DNA from: Candidatus Parachristensenella avicola
GTDB lineage: Bacteria; Bacillota; Clostridia; Christensenellales; UMGS416
Direction of reading: 5' to 3'
Assembly: GCA_904420205.1 (NCBI GenBank)
Contig: CAJFUN010000011.1
Coordinates: 1-50,024 of the forward strand
DNA length: 50,024 bases
Made by a program: the position numbers and the translations under genes. The notes beneath the pieces were generated by a model. It did not search any database. It saw only the letters and a program-made list of their open reading frames with translations, and had not been told where the DNA came from. This document shows, in pieces, positions 26,176 through 34,914 of the stretch (the first letter of the stretch is position 1; each line of letters begins with the position of its first letter).

Positions 26176-27480
26176 ATGAACGCAAAGGAATGCATACTGG
26201 CTGGGATCGCGCCGGTTGAGGAGGCGCTTCGGCGGGCTGGAGAAGATCCGGCTATGTTCCGCCAGTGTTTTATGAACACGCTGGATACCACGCTTACACA
26301 GCAGCAAGACGGAACGAGCTTTGTTATCACCGGGGACATTCCCGCCATGTGGCTGCGGGACTCGACCGCCCAGGTGATGCACTATGTCCGCTTTGCGGAT
26401 AAGCCCGCGGTTGCAGCGCTAATTGAGGGACTAATCGAGCGGCAGATGCGCTACATCCTGCTGGATCCCTATGCCAATGCCTTTAACCTAGAAGCCTCGG
26501 GAGCCAAATGGTCGGAGGACCGGCCAGCGCAATCCCCTTGGGTGTGGGAACGTAAATACGAGATTGATTCGCTTTGCCATCCCGTGCAGCTGGCCCACGC
26601 CTATTATACCTGCCATCCGACGCCGGCTATTTTTACTTCGGCCTTCCGGCAGGGGCTGCATCGGATCGTGGAGATTTTTGCGGCCGAGCAGCGCCATGAG
26701 GCGAGCCCCTATTGGTTTGAGCGGGACGATTGCCCGCCCAGCGACACGCTGCCCAACGGCGGCAAGGGAACGCCGGTTGCTTACACCGGTATGACCTGGT
26801 CAGGCTTTCGCCCCAGCGACGATGCCTGCCGCTACGGGTACCTGATTCCGGCTAACCTCTTCGCCTGCGTTACCCTGCGCCGCATTGCTGCATTCGCGCG
26901 GGTGATGGACGATGAAGCGCTGGCCGGACAAGCGGAGCAGCTGCACGAGCAAATTGAGCGGGGCATCCAGGCCTACGGGTTGGTGGAGCATGTCAACCAC
27001 GGATTGATCTATGCCTATGAGACAGACGGCATGGGGCGTTATACGCTGATGGACGACGCCAACGTGCCCAGCCTGCTGTCGCTGCCTTATTTAGGCGTCT
27101 GCGATAAGGATGACGCCCTATATCGCCGCACACGGAGCTTTGTGTTGAGCATGGATAACCGGTATTATTACGAGGGCCCTTATGCCAGCGGTGTAGGCAG
27201 CCCCCATACTCCGGCAGGCTATATTTGGCCGATCGCTCTATGCATGCAGGCGCTGACCAGCACCGATCAGAAAGAAATTACGGATTTGGTGCGCATGCTA
27301 CTTTCTACCCACGGCGGTACGGGCTTTATGCATGAGAGCTTTGATCCCGCCAATCCTACCCAGTATACCCGTGCTTGGTTCGCCTGGGCCAATTCCCTCT
27401 TTGGCGAGCTGATGGTTTCGCTCTATGAACAGGGGATCCTGGAGACGGTAGTCCGGGAGGCCCGTGCCGAGCGTTCCTAA
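26176..27480 (+). CDS. Glycoside hydrolase family 125 (exo-alpha-1,6-mannosidase)
   Basis: 434 residues covering a complete GH125 (alpha/alpha)6 barrel. Conserved blocks are GDIPAMWLRDSTAQVMHY, ERKYEIDSLCHPVQLAHAYY, GMTWSGFRPSDDACRYGY, MDDANVPSLLSLPYLG and SPHTPAGYIWPIALCMQAL. The general acid is expected in the SGFRPSDD block and the base Glu in FMHESFD (about residue 387), by comparison with characterised Clostridium and Streptococcus enzymes. The family removes non-reducing alpha-1,6-mannose, for instance from host N-glycan cores. No signal peptide, so it acts on imported oligosaccharides. Start follows ATAGGAGG. Confidence 0.93.
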   Translation: MNAKECILAGIAPVEEALRRAGEDPAMFRQCFMNTLDTTLTQQQDGTSFVITGDIPAMWLRDSTAQVMHYVRFADKPAVAALIEGLIERQMRYILLDPYANAFNLEASGAKWSEDRPAQSPWVWERKYEIDSLCHPVQLAHAYYTCHPTPAIFTSAFRQGLHRIVEIFAAEQRHEASPYWFERDDCPPSDTLPNGGKGTPVAYTGMTWSGFRPSDDACRYGYLIPANLFACVTLRRIAAFARVMDDEALAGQAEQLHEQIERGIQAYGLVEHVNHGLIYAYETDGMGRYTLMDDANVPSLLSLPYLGVCDKDDALYRRTRSFVLSMDNRYYYEGPYASGVGSPHTPAGYIWPIALCMQALTSTDQKEITDLVRMLLSTHGGTGFMHESFDPANPTQYTRAWFAWANSLFGELMVSLYEQGILETVVREARAERS

Positions 27481-27483
27481 TCT

Positions 27484-27509
27484 TTTACCCGGCACTTTGG
27501 CCCGGGTAA
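27484..27509 (+). other. Intercistronic hairpin between GH125 gene and kinase-like gene
   Basis: 8-bp perfect stem TTACCCGG / CCGGGTAA with a 9-10-nt loop, in the 45-bp gap. No U tract follows, so it may stabilise or process the transcript rather than end it. Confidence 0.5.
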
Positions 27510-27525
27510 GCATAGGATGGGCTTT

Positions 27526-28107
27526 ATGAAAAAGAACATTATCATAGCCGGCGTCCCCAGGGCTGGCAAAAGTACGGCGGCCCATATGCTGGCGAAGGCA
27601 ACCGGATATCCCCATATCAGCATGGACGCCGTAATCGCGGGGTTTGAGGCGGTATTCCCCAACTTGGGCGTGCATACTGATCAGGGGCTTTCCTCCATGG
27701 GAACCTTTGTAAAGATCAGTGGCCTCATTGCGCCCTTTATGAACGCGATGATGGAAAGCGATGAATACGATAAGTTTCATCAAGGCATGATTTTGGACGT
27801 TTATCAGCTGCTGCCCAAGGATTATGCGGCTTTGATGAATCCGGACATGTGCGATGTTTATTATCTGGGTACGGCGGATGTGACGGCGCAGCAGCGGCTG
27901 GATCTGCTGCTGGCCTACGACACGCCTCAGGAATACACGTATGAAATGCCCCTGGCTGAAAAGCGGGAAAATTGCGCAGATATGGTGGAACAGAGCCGAA
28001 TGATCCGCCGGGAATGCCGGCGGCTGGGATTCCCTTATTATGAAACCTCGTTTCAGCGAGAAGAGACGTTGAACCGCCTGGTCGGGGATATCCTTCGGAC
28101 CCTATAG
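27526..28107 (+). CDS. P-loop NTPase/kinase-like protein
   Basis: 193 residues. The Walker A loop is IIIAGVPRAGKSTAAHMLA, followed by the adenylate-kinase-like acceptor motif YPHISMDAVIAGFEAVFP. Later helices with QSRMIRRECRRLGFPYYETS resemble a lid and the C-terminal base-binding strand. Small-molecule kinases of this type occur in sugar loci; the substrate is unknown. ATG 27526 is chosen with weak AGGAT upstream; an in-frame ATG at 27517 is possible. It lies 45 bp after the mannosidase gene, so a role in handling the released sugar is possible but unproven. Confidence 0.75.
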   Translation: MKKNIIIAGVPRAGKSTAAHMLAKATGYPHISMDAVIAGFEAVFPNLGVHTDQGLSSMGTFVKISGLIAPFMNAMMESDEYDKFHQGMILDVYQLLPKDYAALMNPDMCDVYYLGTADVTAQQRLDLLLAYDTPQEYTYEMPLAEKRENCADMVEQSRMIRRECRRLGFPYYETSFQREETLNRLVGDILRTL

Positions 28108-28117
28108 CGGGCTTTAT

Positions 28118-28161
28118 AAAAAGGGATCGCCCTGCCGTTGAATAGGCGGGGCGATCCTTTT
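28118..28161. terminator. Bidirectional terminator between kinase-like gene and GNAT gene
   Basis: About 17-bp stem AAAAGGGATCGCCCTGCC / GGCGGGGCGATCCTTTT with one bulge; runs of A and T on both sides serve both converging genes. Confidence 0.88.
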
Positions 28162-28714
28162 AACGTTCGGAATGGTTGAAAAGCCTGTCGTATTCATCGC
28201 GCAGTATAGCAAAATTGAGCCGGTCGATCCGGCGCCCGCCCAGATAGACGGCCTGGCGCTGCACGCCTTCCAGGACAAAGCCGGCCTTCTCCAGCGATCG
28301 ACGGGCCCCGGGATTGGTGGCCAGCGTATCGGCGGTGACCCGCTCCAGGCCCATGTGCTCGAAAGCCAGACGAAGGATAAGCGCCAGCGCTTGGCTGCCG
28401 TAGCCTTTGGCGCGATGTTCCAAGCGGGCGATTCCCATCCCCACCGAACAGGTACGGTTCATCCGGTCGATGTCCTGCAGCGCCACATCGCCGATTACCG
28501 TGCCATCCTGTAGGAAAATACCCAACCGAACATTCCTCTCTCCTTGAAGACGCTGAATTTCTTCAAACCATTCATCGGCCTTCTCAACGGAATGGCCGAT
28601 ATTGAAGTCCTCGCCGGGATGCTCGAAATCATATTCATTATCCTGCCAGATGCGGCGGCAGTCCTCCCGTTCCAGCACGGTGAGGACGATATCTTTTCCT
28701 TCCATTTTCAGCAT
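28160..28714 (-). CDS. GNAT N-acetyltransferase, RimJ/RimL type
   Basis: 184 residues with the GNAT core: DGTVIGDVALQDIDRMNRTC, the acetyl-CoA loop RLEHRAKGYGSQALALIL, and LATNPGARRSLEKAGFVLEG with the YLGGRRIDRLNFAILRDEY ending seen in RimJ/RimL-like and antibiotic or ribosomal-protein acetylating enzymes. Length fits. GGGGAG lies 7 nt before ATG 28714. The substrate is unknown. The region upstream of it holds only a degraded sequence. Confidence 0.88.
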   Translation of the reverse strand: MLKMEGKDIVLTVLEREDCRRIWQDNEYDFEHPGEDFNIGHSVEKADEWFEEIQRLQGERNVRLGIFLQDGTVIGDVALQDIDRMNRTCSVGMGIARLEHRAKGYGSQALALILRLAFEHMGLERVTADTLATNPGARRSLEKAGFVLEGVQRQAVYLGGRRIDRLNFAILRDEYDRLFNHSER

Positions 28715-28719
28715 GGCAA

Positions 28720-29150
28720 TTCTCCCCTTCTAGATCGGGCACTGCAGCGTTTGACTTTCCCGCCGTAGCGCCTACGTGTACCGGCCAGCTCCTTCGGCGT
28801 CGCCGGTAGCGGTCATCCCACATCTCTTCGGGCGTCCGCCGCCATACCGGGACTTTCCGAGGCGTATCGTCGCGGACACGGAAAAAAGATGCTCATGCAC
28901 ATGGGTATCACCATTCCCCGGAAGCTCGTAGCTCATCTGTTCCCGGTATAGGGCTTCGGCGGTTAAGGCCATCTCTTCCAGATTTTCAGCCCAAAGGCCC
29001 GAGGGGGCTGATAAAGCTCCGGTACGCGCCCCTTGCACAGCAGCAGGATATCGCCTTTAATTTGTTGATGACCGCCAAGCACAATGATACCGGTTTACCG
29101 TTCACAGACCCAATAGGGATTGCCTCCTTGGGTTATCTGCCCGGCCGCTC
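28720..29150 (-). pseudogene. Probable gene remnant with several frame breaks
   Basis: On the minus strand an AAGGAGG at about 29125-29131 is followed by coding-like segments in alternating frames. One reads GIIVLGGHQQIKGDILLLCK, another ENLEEMALTAEALYREQMSY plus HVHEHLFSVS, and a third VPVWRRTPEEMWDDRYR. No single frame stays open. This pattern fits a decayed gene, but I cannot name the family. There is nothing else recognisable between the two flanking genes. Confidence 0.35.
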
Positions 29151-29192
29151 ACAGATAAGCCATGCATGAATTGCTTCCGCCTTGTCGGAAAT

Positions 29193-29220
29193 AAAAGCGG
29201 CCGGCGATTGCCGGCCGCTT
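29193..29220 (-). terminator. Terminator of the large DUF4838 gene
   Basis: Perfect 11-bp stem AAGCGGCCGGC / GCCGGCCGCTT with a 4-nt loop; read leftward it ends in UUUU. It begins 5 bp after the stop codon. Confidence 0.85.
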
Positions 29221-29224
29221 CATA

Positions 29225-31156
29225 CTACAGGAAAACGCGCTTTCGGAAAATGCGGCTGAAGGTGCGGATGAACTCCGGCGCCTCAAATACAGCCTGCGCA
29301 GTGACCTCCAGCCGGTTGGCCAGGGCCTGGATTTCCGCCCAGCGGGCTTTCATGGACGCGTCGTCCCCGGTGGCGCGGGCATAGAGCATCCGCCCCACCA
29401 GCGAAGCGAGGGGCGCCTGCTGGGCCAGATAATCCCAGCTGCGGGCCTGGGTCAGATCGGGCAGGTTTAGGTTGCGCTCAATGATGGGCTTAAAGGCTTC
29501 CACTACGCCGGGAATTTGAGCAAAGCCTGCCGCAGCCTCGGGATCCAGGACCGGGCGCTCCTGACGGCAATACTCCGGCATGCATAGGCGGGAGAGCGTT
29601 TCCAGATAATCCTGGGCCAGCGGGGCGTCGGCGCCGAAAGCGGCTTTGAAGAAAGCCGTCTTGGCTGCCTCGTAGTCCAGCTTGCCCTGCCACAGCGCCT
29701 TGCCCATCAGATTCTGCCCCAGGCTGACGGGCAGATGGCAGCGGGTGATCTGGCAGCTGATAAGGCCGTCAAGCCCCAGGGCCTTCAGGTTGGCGATGTC
29801 CTCCACCAGGATGCGGGAGAGGGCGCAATCGCCCAAGTCGAAGTTGTGATCCCACATATAATGATAGTCGTAGACAAAGCTATCGCCGCTGAAAATAGCC
29901 TGCCACGCCTTCAAGTAGGTCAGGGAATCGCCCACTGAACGGGGAAGGTCGATCTTGTTGCGCACAAAAGGCGCCATCTGCCCGGTGGCGGTGGTTTCAT
30001 AGCTGGCGCTATAGGTGCGGGTGATGGGCGCGAACATGAGCGTGAAGCGGCTGGTATTTTTGAAGCGAGCCGTCTTGGGCGGCCAGAGCAGCTCCAGATA
30101 GAGCAGAAAAACGAGCTTGGTGGGGCAGCCCTTCTGGGTTAGGATCTCATCCACTTCGTTAAGCATGTCCACGTATAGATCCGAAGGCGTGGTCGCCTGG
30201 CAGGCGGGGCACTCGCATTGGTTGTTGGGCGCGTCGGCCAGCCAGATATGCACATAATCCATCTCGTGATGGGTCGTGCAGTATTCCACGATGGTGTCGA
30301 TAAAAAGACGGCGGGCTTCAGGGTTAGAATAGCATAGATTGGTATTGATGGCGACGCCCTGCTTTTCGTTGGGCGTGAAGCCGGCGAAAAGGTTATGCTT
30401 GCCGTCGATTTCGGCGATGAGCTTGCGGCGCTCGGGATCCACATCGTCGTTATTGGTCATATACCAGCCGTTGGCGTCCAAACCCAGGCACTTGGCGGTC
30501 CAGCCGTGCCCGACGCCCTGATGGATCAAGCCCCGGCGGGCGAGCATGGCGCTGTAGTCCTCAACAAAGCGATCTACCGTAGCCTCGGATACGGGCGTGG
30601 GAGTAAAGACGGGATTATCGGTGTGATTATACCAGCGGTCGAAAAACTCATAAGGCCGGAAGAATTGGGTGAAATAGGTGTTCATTCCCACCTTAGGCAG
30701 GTAATCCACCATGTTGGCCACGTTTTCAAAGCTGTTAGCCCCCTCGATGCAGATACCGCGGTGGCGGTAGGCCGGGGTTTCAGACAGGTCGACGTCAAGG
30801 GATGCGCTGTCCCGGGCCGGTACGTATTCACCATCGCGTCCGGGCCGCAGAAATTCGCATCCTGCCTCGGTGAAAAAGCGGTAAACGGCCATCAGCACGC
30901 TGCGGGGGTTGGTGCCGGTGATGGCGCCTTTGCCCTCCTTTACGCGGATAGCGATACCGTCGTCATAGCGGGGATCGGCCACCTGGGGCGCGGCCAGCGG
31001 GGTGTTCAAACCGATCGCGAGCGCGTCCGGGTCATCGTTCGCATCCTCAACGGATGCAAACGGATCCAACCGAGCCATCAGGCGCTTGAATTCTTCCGCG
31101 GCAAAGGCGGTGGCGGTGGAGTCGTCTGTGAGGCGAAGCTTCCAAATCTGAGCCAT
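29225..31156 (-). CDS. DUF4838 protein with N-terminal glucuronidase-like domain
   Basis: 643 residues. Residues 1 to about 125 look like the beta-rich N-terminal domain of alpha-glucuronidases and hexosaminidases (FAAEEFKRLMARLDP, then GTNPRSVLMAVYRFFTEAGC, ending FLRPGRDGEYVP). A barrel domain follows (GICIEGANSFENVANMVDYL). The DUF4838 signature is DYVHIWLADAPNNQCECPAC with LVFLLYLELLWPP. No signal peptide is seen, so the protein is probably cytoplasmic. The fold suggests glycoside hydrolysis. GGAGGG precedes ATG 31156 and an extended -10 (TGCTATACT on the minus strand, 31186-31194) lies 30 bp further up. It is a distant paralogue of the gene at 3137-4099. Confidence 0.83.
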   Translation of the reverse strand: MAQIWKLRLTDDSTATAFAAEEFKRLMARLDPFASVEDANDDPDALAIGLNTPLAAPQVADPRYDDGIAIRVKEGKGAITGTNPRSVLMAVYRFFTEAGCEFLRPGRDGEYVPARDSASLDVDLSETPAYRHRGICIEGANSFENVANMVDYLPKVGMNTYFTQFFRPYEFFDRWYNHTDNPVFTPTPVSEATVDRFVEDYSAMLARRGLIHQGVGHGWTAKCLGLDANGWYMTNNDDVDPERRKLIAEIDGKHNLFAGFTPNEKQGVAINTNLCYSNPEARRLFIDTIVEYCTTHHEMDYVHIWLADAPNNQCECPACQATTPSDLYVDMLNEVDEILTQKGCPTKLVFLLYLELLWPPKTARFKNTSRFTLMFAPITRTYSASYETTATGQMAPFVRNKIDLPRSVGDSLTYLKAWQAIFSGDSFVYDYHYMWDHNFDLGDCALSRILVEDIANLKALGLDGLISCQITRCHLPVSLGQNLMGKALWQGKLDYEAAKTAFFKAAFGADAPLAQDYLETLSRLCMPEYCRQERPVLDPEAAAGFAQIPGVVEAFKPIIERNLNLPDLTQARSWDYLAQQAPLASLVGRMLYARATGDDASMKARWAEIQALANRLEVTAQAVFEAPEFIRTFSRIFRKRVFL

Positions 31157-31545
31157 GGGATACCCTCCTTCTGTTATTTGTGTTCAGTATAGCATACATA
31201 CCGGAAGTTATCGAGACGATAGAGAGAAAGAAGCCCTTTATTCAGCCATAGCATAGTCGGCGTAAACGTATCCCGCCAGCGGCAATGAGGCAGCCGCTGC
31301 CCGCCCATGGGCGGCAGGCCGGAGCGGGATAACAAGGATTTCATGCGGAGAAGGAGGCGACGCCCGAAAAAGAAGAGCAAGCGGCCGTCCGGCCCAATGA
31401 ATCCATGCAATCGGCGATAAGCAAAACCCCGACCCTTGGACGAAACAATCCTCTGCCTGCGAAGATCGGCCCGGCAGGATATCGTGCTAATCCGACGGAT
31501 GAAACGATCAGGAAAGACCGTCCGGGAATAAAAAGGAGAGACGGG
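31157..31545. other. 390-bp gap between two leftward genes
   Basis: No supported gene. It contains the extended -10 promoter of the DUF4838 gene near its left end and a GC-rich palindrome CTGCCCGCC-cat-GGGCGGCAG at about 31298-31318. A short hairpin GGGCGAAATAGCCC followed by CUUUUUAUU overlaps the stop codon of the oxidoreductase gene (about 31525-31556) and may terminate it. Confidence 0.5.
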
Positions 31546-32538
31546 CTATTTCGCCCATTCGCCCCGCCCCTTAAAGTCGACGCCCATTATCGTGCGCGCC
31601 TGATCCATCAAACGTATAGCGTTATGGGAATGTTGGGCATAGTCGGGGTTCATAACGCCGGATTCGGCCTGGGTAATAAAGTCGGAAAGCTCATAGGCCA
31701 TATCGCCCCCGGGTCCCATCTCCACAGGGAAAACCTGGGCCTGTCCGCCGCGGGGGATCAGGGTGACCGACTTGACAACCGAGATACCATCCAGCAGCAA
31801 AACCCCATCTTCCCCCTGAATCTGACTGGGCGTTTGGGCCTGGGTGATTTTGGAATAGAGAATATCGCAGAGCATGTCGTCATAGGCGGCGAGTAGAGAA
31901 CCCTCGCCGTCCACACCGGTGTACAGGAAGACGGAAGCGCCGGTCAAGCTGTTGGGCATGCCAAAGAGAAGCTCCATGGCATGTACGCAGTAAATCCCAA
32001 TATCCATGAGCGCGCCGTTGGCCAGCGTGGGGTTGAAGGCATTCTCGACAATCCCACGGCGGAATTTGTCATAGCGGGAGGAGTACTGGCAAAATTGCAG
32101 CGTTGCCCGCCGCACCCTGCCGATACGTCCCATCAGCTCCCGCACTAGGGCCAGGCCCGGCGAATGGGCAGGGCGCATGGCCTCCATCAGTACGACGCCG
32201 TTTTCCTGCGCGGCCGCCATCATTTCGGAAAAGTCGGCCTCACATATGGCCATGGGCTTTTCGCAGAGGATATGCTTGCCAGCCCGCATCAGAGCAATGG
32301 CTTGCTCCTTGTGGCATAAGTTCGGGCTGGCGATGTAGACGGCGTCAACGGCGCTGTCGGCCGCCAGCGCCTCAAGGCTGGTATAAGTTTTAGATACGTC
32401 ATAGTGCGCGGCGAATTCTTCGGCACGCTGCTGGGTGCGGGAATAAACGGCCTCATAGACGAATCCGGGACAATGCCGGGCTGCGTCAAGCATCTGGTCG
32501 ACGATAAAGTTAGAGCCGATGGTGGCGAAGCGGATCAT
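31546..32538 (-). CDS. Gfo/Idh/MocA-family oxidoreductase
   Basis: 330 residues. The Rossmann N-terminus reads MIRFATIGSNFIVDQMLDAA, the AVYIASPNLCHKEQAIALMR segment and the catalytic Lys motif HILCEKPMA follow, then the C-terminal substrate domain with GALMDIGIYCVHAMELLFG. The family oxidises or reduces sugars and inositols with NAD(P). AAGGAG 6 nt upstream sets the start at 32538; the longer upstream frame crosses the promoter. It is divergent from an MFS transporter with a 179-bp gap carrying two palindromes. Confidence 0.91.
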   Translation of the reverse strand: MIRFATIGSNFIVDQMLDAARHCPGFVYEAVYSRTQQRAEEFAAHYDVSKTYTSLEALAADSAVDAVYIASPNLCHKEQAIALMRAGKHILCEKPMAICEADFSEMMAAAQENGVVLMEAMRPAHSPGLALVRELMGRIGRVRRATLQFCQYSSRYDKFRRGIVENAFNPTLANGALMDIGIYCVHAMELLFGMPNSLTGASVFLYTGVDGEGSLLAAYDDMLCDILYSKITQAQTPSQIQGEDGVLLLDGISVVKSVTLIPRGGQAQVFPVEMGPGGDMAYELSDFITQAESGVMNPDYAQHSHNAIRLMDQARTIMGVDFKGRGEWAK

Positions 32539-32572
32539 GTTAATCTCCTTTGCGCTCATTTCAATGTAAGAC

Positions 32573-32657
32573 GAGTATACCATACTCTGGGGGACGGTAC
32601 GAGACGGATATGGGCAAAAATGACGAAATTTAATCATCCTGATGCATGGTATACCAT
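32573..32657. promoter_or_regulatory. Two palindromes sharing TATACCAT in a divergent promoter region
   Basis: GAGTATACCATACTC (32573-32587, 6-bp arms around 3 bp) contains the extended -10 TGGTATACT of the leftward oxidoreductase gene. ATGGTATACCAT (32646-32657) is a perfect 12-bp palindrome flanked by AATCATC and GATGATT, just upstream of a -10-like TGATAAACT for the rightward transporter. The shared core suggests one repressor binding both sites. Confidence 0.5.
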
Positions 32658-32717
32658 GATGATTCGTGATAAACTGTCCCCTGTTTTGTGGGAAGAAAAT
32701 GAGAAAGAAGGATCATT

Positions 32718-34037
32718 ATGCGATTTCACCTGAAGGACGCGCGCTTTTTCGCGCTGTTCAATTTCCGCGACGAAAAGGCCAAGGGGCGCAGCTGTATGCT
32801 GCTGTCCTCGGTGGTAGCATCGGTGATCTCCTGGCTTACCACGGGGCTTTTCTACACCAGCTTTTTGATGGCCAACGGTATTGATATCGTCAATATCGGC
32901 ATTATCACCTTTGTGCCCTTTATAGCCAACTGCTTCAGCATTTTTTCGCCCAGCATCCTGGAGCGCTTTAAGAGGCGAAAGGCTGTGCTGGCTGCCAGCC
33001 GGGCGGCCTATTATACGCTCAACATCCTAGGTATCACGGTAATGCCTTATTTTGTCCAGGATCCTTCGCTAAAGATGACCCTGTTTGTGGCGATCGTGTT
33101 CTCGGCCAACATTATCAACGCCTTGTTCACAAGCGGATATCAGGTCTGGCAGGTGAACTTTATTCCCAATGAAGTCCGGGCCGAGTACTTTTCCGCCAAC
33201 ACCCTGATCACCGCCTTCATCGGCTGTGGGGCGGCCCTGGTTTCCAGCGTCGTGGCCGATGCATTGGCCGGCTCGCCCTATCAGGATACCATCATCGTCC
33301 TCTTTCGTTATGCGGCCTATGCGCTGGCCCTGCTGGACGTGCTCATCCTGTCGCTTCCCAAGGAATACCCGTACAGCCAAACACAGGCTAAGCCGCGTTT
33401 CCGGGATATTTTTATTAAGCCCTTTCAGCACAAAAAATTTGTCATGACGATGGGCATCGTCTTTGCTTGGACCTTCTGCATTAACGTGCCGCTTTCTTCG
33501 GTTAACTATTATCTTATCAATAACGTGGGTGTGGATTATACTTTTATCTATACGATTAATATGTTCTATCCCATTTTCCTTTTGATCTTCCTGCCGCCGT
33601 GGAAAAAGATCTTGGGGCGTCTGGGATGGTTCAAAACGTTCGCCTATGCAGCCCTTCTGCATATCCCCACGAATCTTTTATATTCCTGCGTGACGAGCCA
33701 GACTTACCTGTGGGCGCTGCCGACGCTGCGGCTGGCGCAGCACCTATTCGGCGTTGGGCTGAACGTAGCCTATGCCAACATGGTCTATATCAATCTGCCG
33801 GAGAGCGATCAAACGAATTATATTTCTTTCCATATCTTGGTGGTCAATATTGCAAGCTTCCTGGGCATGATGGCGGGTACGAGTTTTGTTGCCGCATGCC
33901 CCGACCTTGTGCTGAACCTATTCGGGCTGGAATTTACCAACGTGCAGATGCTCATGTGGGTGGAGGCATTGGGAGATTTGCTGGTGCCGCTGGCAGTGCT
34001 GAAGCTGCTGCCCAAGATCAGCCCCGATACGCCGTAA
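32718..34037 (+). CDS. Major facilitator superfamily transporter
   Basis: 439 residues with about 12 membrane segments. The protein starts with a short cytoplasmic part ending FNFRDEKAKGRSCMLLSSVV, then helices such as SWLTTGLFYTSFLMANGIDI. The loop between helices 2 and 3 (SILERFKRRKAVLAASRAAY) is basic like the MFS signature. Relatives with this N-terminus occur beside sugar oxidoreductase genes in Clostridia, which fits uptake or export of a sugar. Start follows AGAAGGAT. Substrate unknown. Confidence 0.88.
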   Translation: MRFHLKDARFFALFNFRDEKAKGRSCMLLSSVVASVISWLTTGLFYTSFLMANGIDIVNIGIITFVPFIANCFSIFSPSILERFKRRKAVLAASRAAYYTLNILGITVMPYFVQDPSLKMTLFVAIVFSANIINALFTSGYQVWQVNFIPNEVRAEYFSANTLITAFIGCGAALVSSVVADALAGSPYQDTIIVLFRYAAYALALLDVLILSLPKEYPYSQTQAKPRFRDIFIKPFQHKKFVMTMGIVFAWTFCINVPLSSVNYYLINNVGVDYTFIYTINMFYPIFLLIFLPPWKKILGRLGWFKTFAYAALLHIPTNLLYSCVTSQTYLWALPTLRLAQHLFGVGLNVAYANMVYINLPESDQTNYISFHILVVNIASFLGMMAGTSFVAACPDLVLNLFGLEFTNVQMLMWVEALGDLLVPLAVLKLLPKISPDTP

Positions 34038-34080
34038 CCCAAAGGCGGGTGGGCATAGGCTGAGAAAACTTGAAAAGCGC

Positions 34081-34124
34081 AAAGGCTGGCGCAGGAAAAC
34101 TGCGCCAGCCTTTGTATATTTTTC
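34081..34124. terminator. Bidirectional terminator between MFS gene and PRTase gene
   Basis: 14-bp perfect stem AAAGGCTGGCGCAG / CTGCGCCAGCCTTT with a 5-nt loop, then GTATATTTTT rightward and GCGCTTTT leftward. Confidence 0.88.
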
Positions 34125-34138
34125 CAGATAGGCGACCG

Positions 34139-34699
34139 CTATCCTTTGATCGTGCCGTCTGGATTAAAGACCGGCAGCTTTTCCAGGTAAATGATGTCAT
34201 CCCGGCCCTGTGCGTCGCCTTCGGCCAGAATGGCCATACGGCCTACAATGTTACCGCCGACCTGGGTGACCAGCCGTTCAATTGCCTCCAGCGATTCGCC
34301 GGTGGAAATAACATCGTCCACAATGAGCACCCGGCGGCCGCGAATCAGCTCGACTTCGTCATGGCCCAGATACAGCGACTGCAGATGATCGGTAGTGATG
34401 GAATTCACATCGGTCGAAACTACATCCTGCATATAAAGCTTAGGCGCTTTACGGGCGATAATATAATGATTCTCGCCGGATTGCCGGGCCATCTCATAGA
34501 TCAGCGGAATACCCTTGGCCTCGGCGGTGATCATGATGTCATGGGGCGGCGCTTTTTCAAGCAAGGCGGCGGCGCAGGCGCAGGTCAGCTCCACATCGCC
34601 AAAGATAATGAAAGCGCCTATATACAGCTGATCGTTAACGCGGCAAAGCGGCAGATCCCGCGTAAGGCCCGCGATCTTCATGGTGTAGCTCTTGTTCAC
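34139..34699 (-). CDS. Purine-type phosphoribosyltransferase
   Basis: 186 residues. The PRPP-binding motif is VLIVDDVISTGESLEAIERL, and KGIPLIYEMARQSGENHYII with the KAPKLYM stretch resembles the adenine/xanthine phosphoribosyltransferase group. Such enzymes join a free base to PRPP to make the nucleotide. The start is most likely GTG 34699 (VNKSYTMKIAGLTRDLPLC), with AGGAG 10 nt upstream. The base specificity is not clear; an apt-like role is the first guess. Confidence 0.82.
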   Translation of the reverse strand: MNKSYTMKIAGLTRDLPLCRVNDQLYIGAFIIFGDVELTCACAAALLEKAPPHDIMITAEAKGIPLIYEMARQSGENHYIIARKAPKLYMQDVVSTDVNSITTDHLQSLYLGHDEVELIRGRRVLIVDDVISTGESLEAIERLVTQVGGNIVGRMAILAEGDAQGRDDIIYLEKLPVFNPDGTIKG

Positions 34700-34914
34700 G
34701 GATGCATCTCTCCTAGCAATCATCATATTCCAATAAGGTTTTATCGTAAAAAATGGGATATTGCAAGCCCTTTTTTGTAAATCGCAGCCTTTTTTCGCCA
34801 AGGGGAGCAGTATGGGCCGAATTGACCAGGTTTTTCCGTCCGAGGGCTCAGCAGATCAAAATCCGCCATGGCCGGGAGCCGGCGTCCACAGTATACTAAA
34901 GAAAGGAGGTCGGC

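Noticed and set aside
31174..31410. 78-codon leftward ORF in the gap before the DUF4838 gene
   Set aside because: Low-quality translation rich in Arg and Leu, overlapping the DUF4838 promoter.
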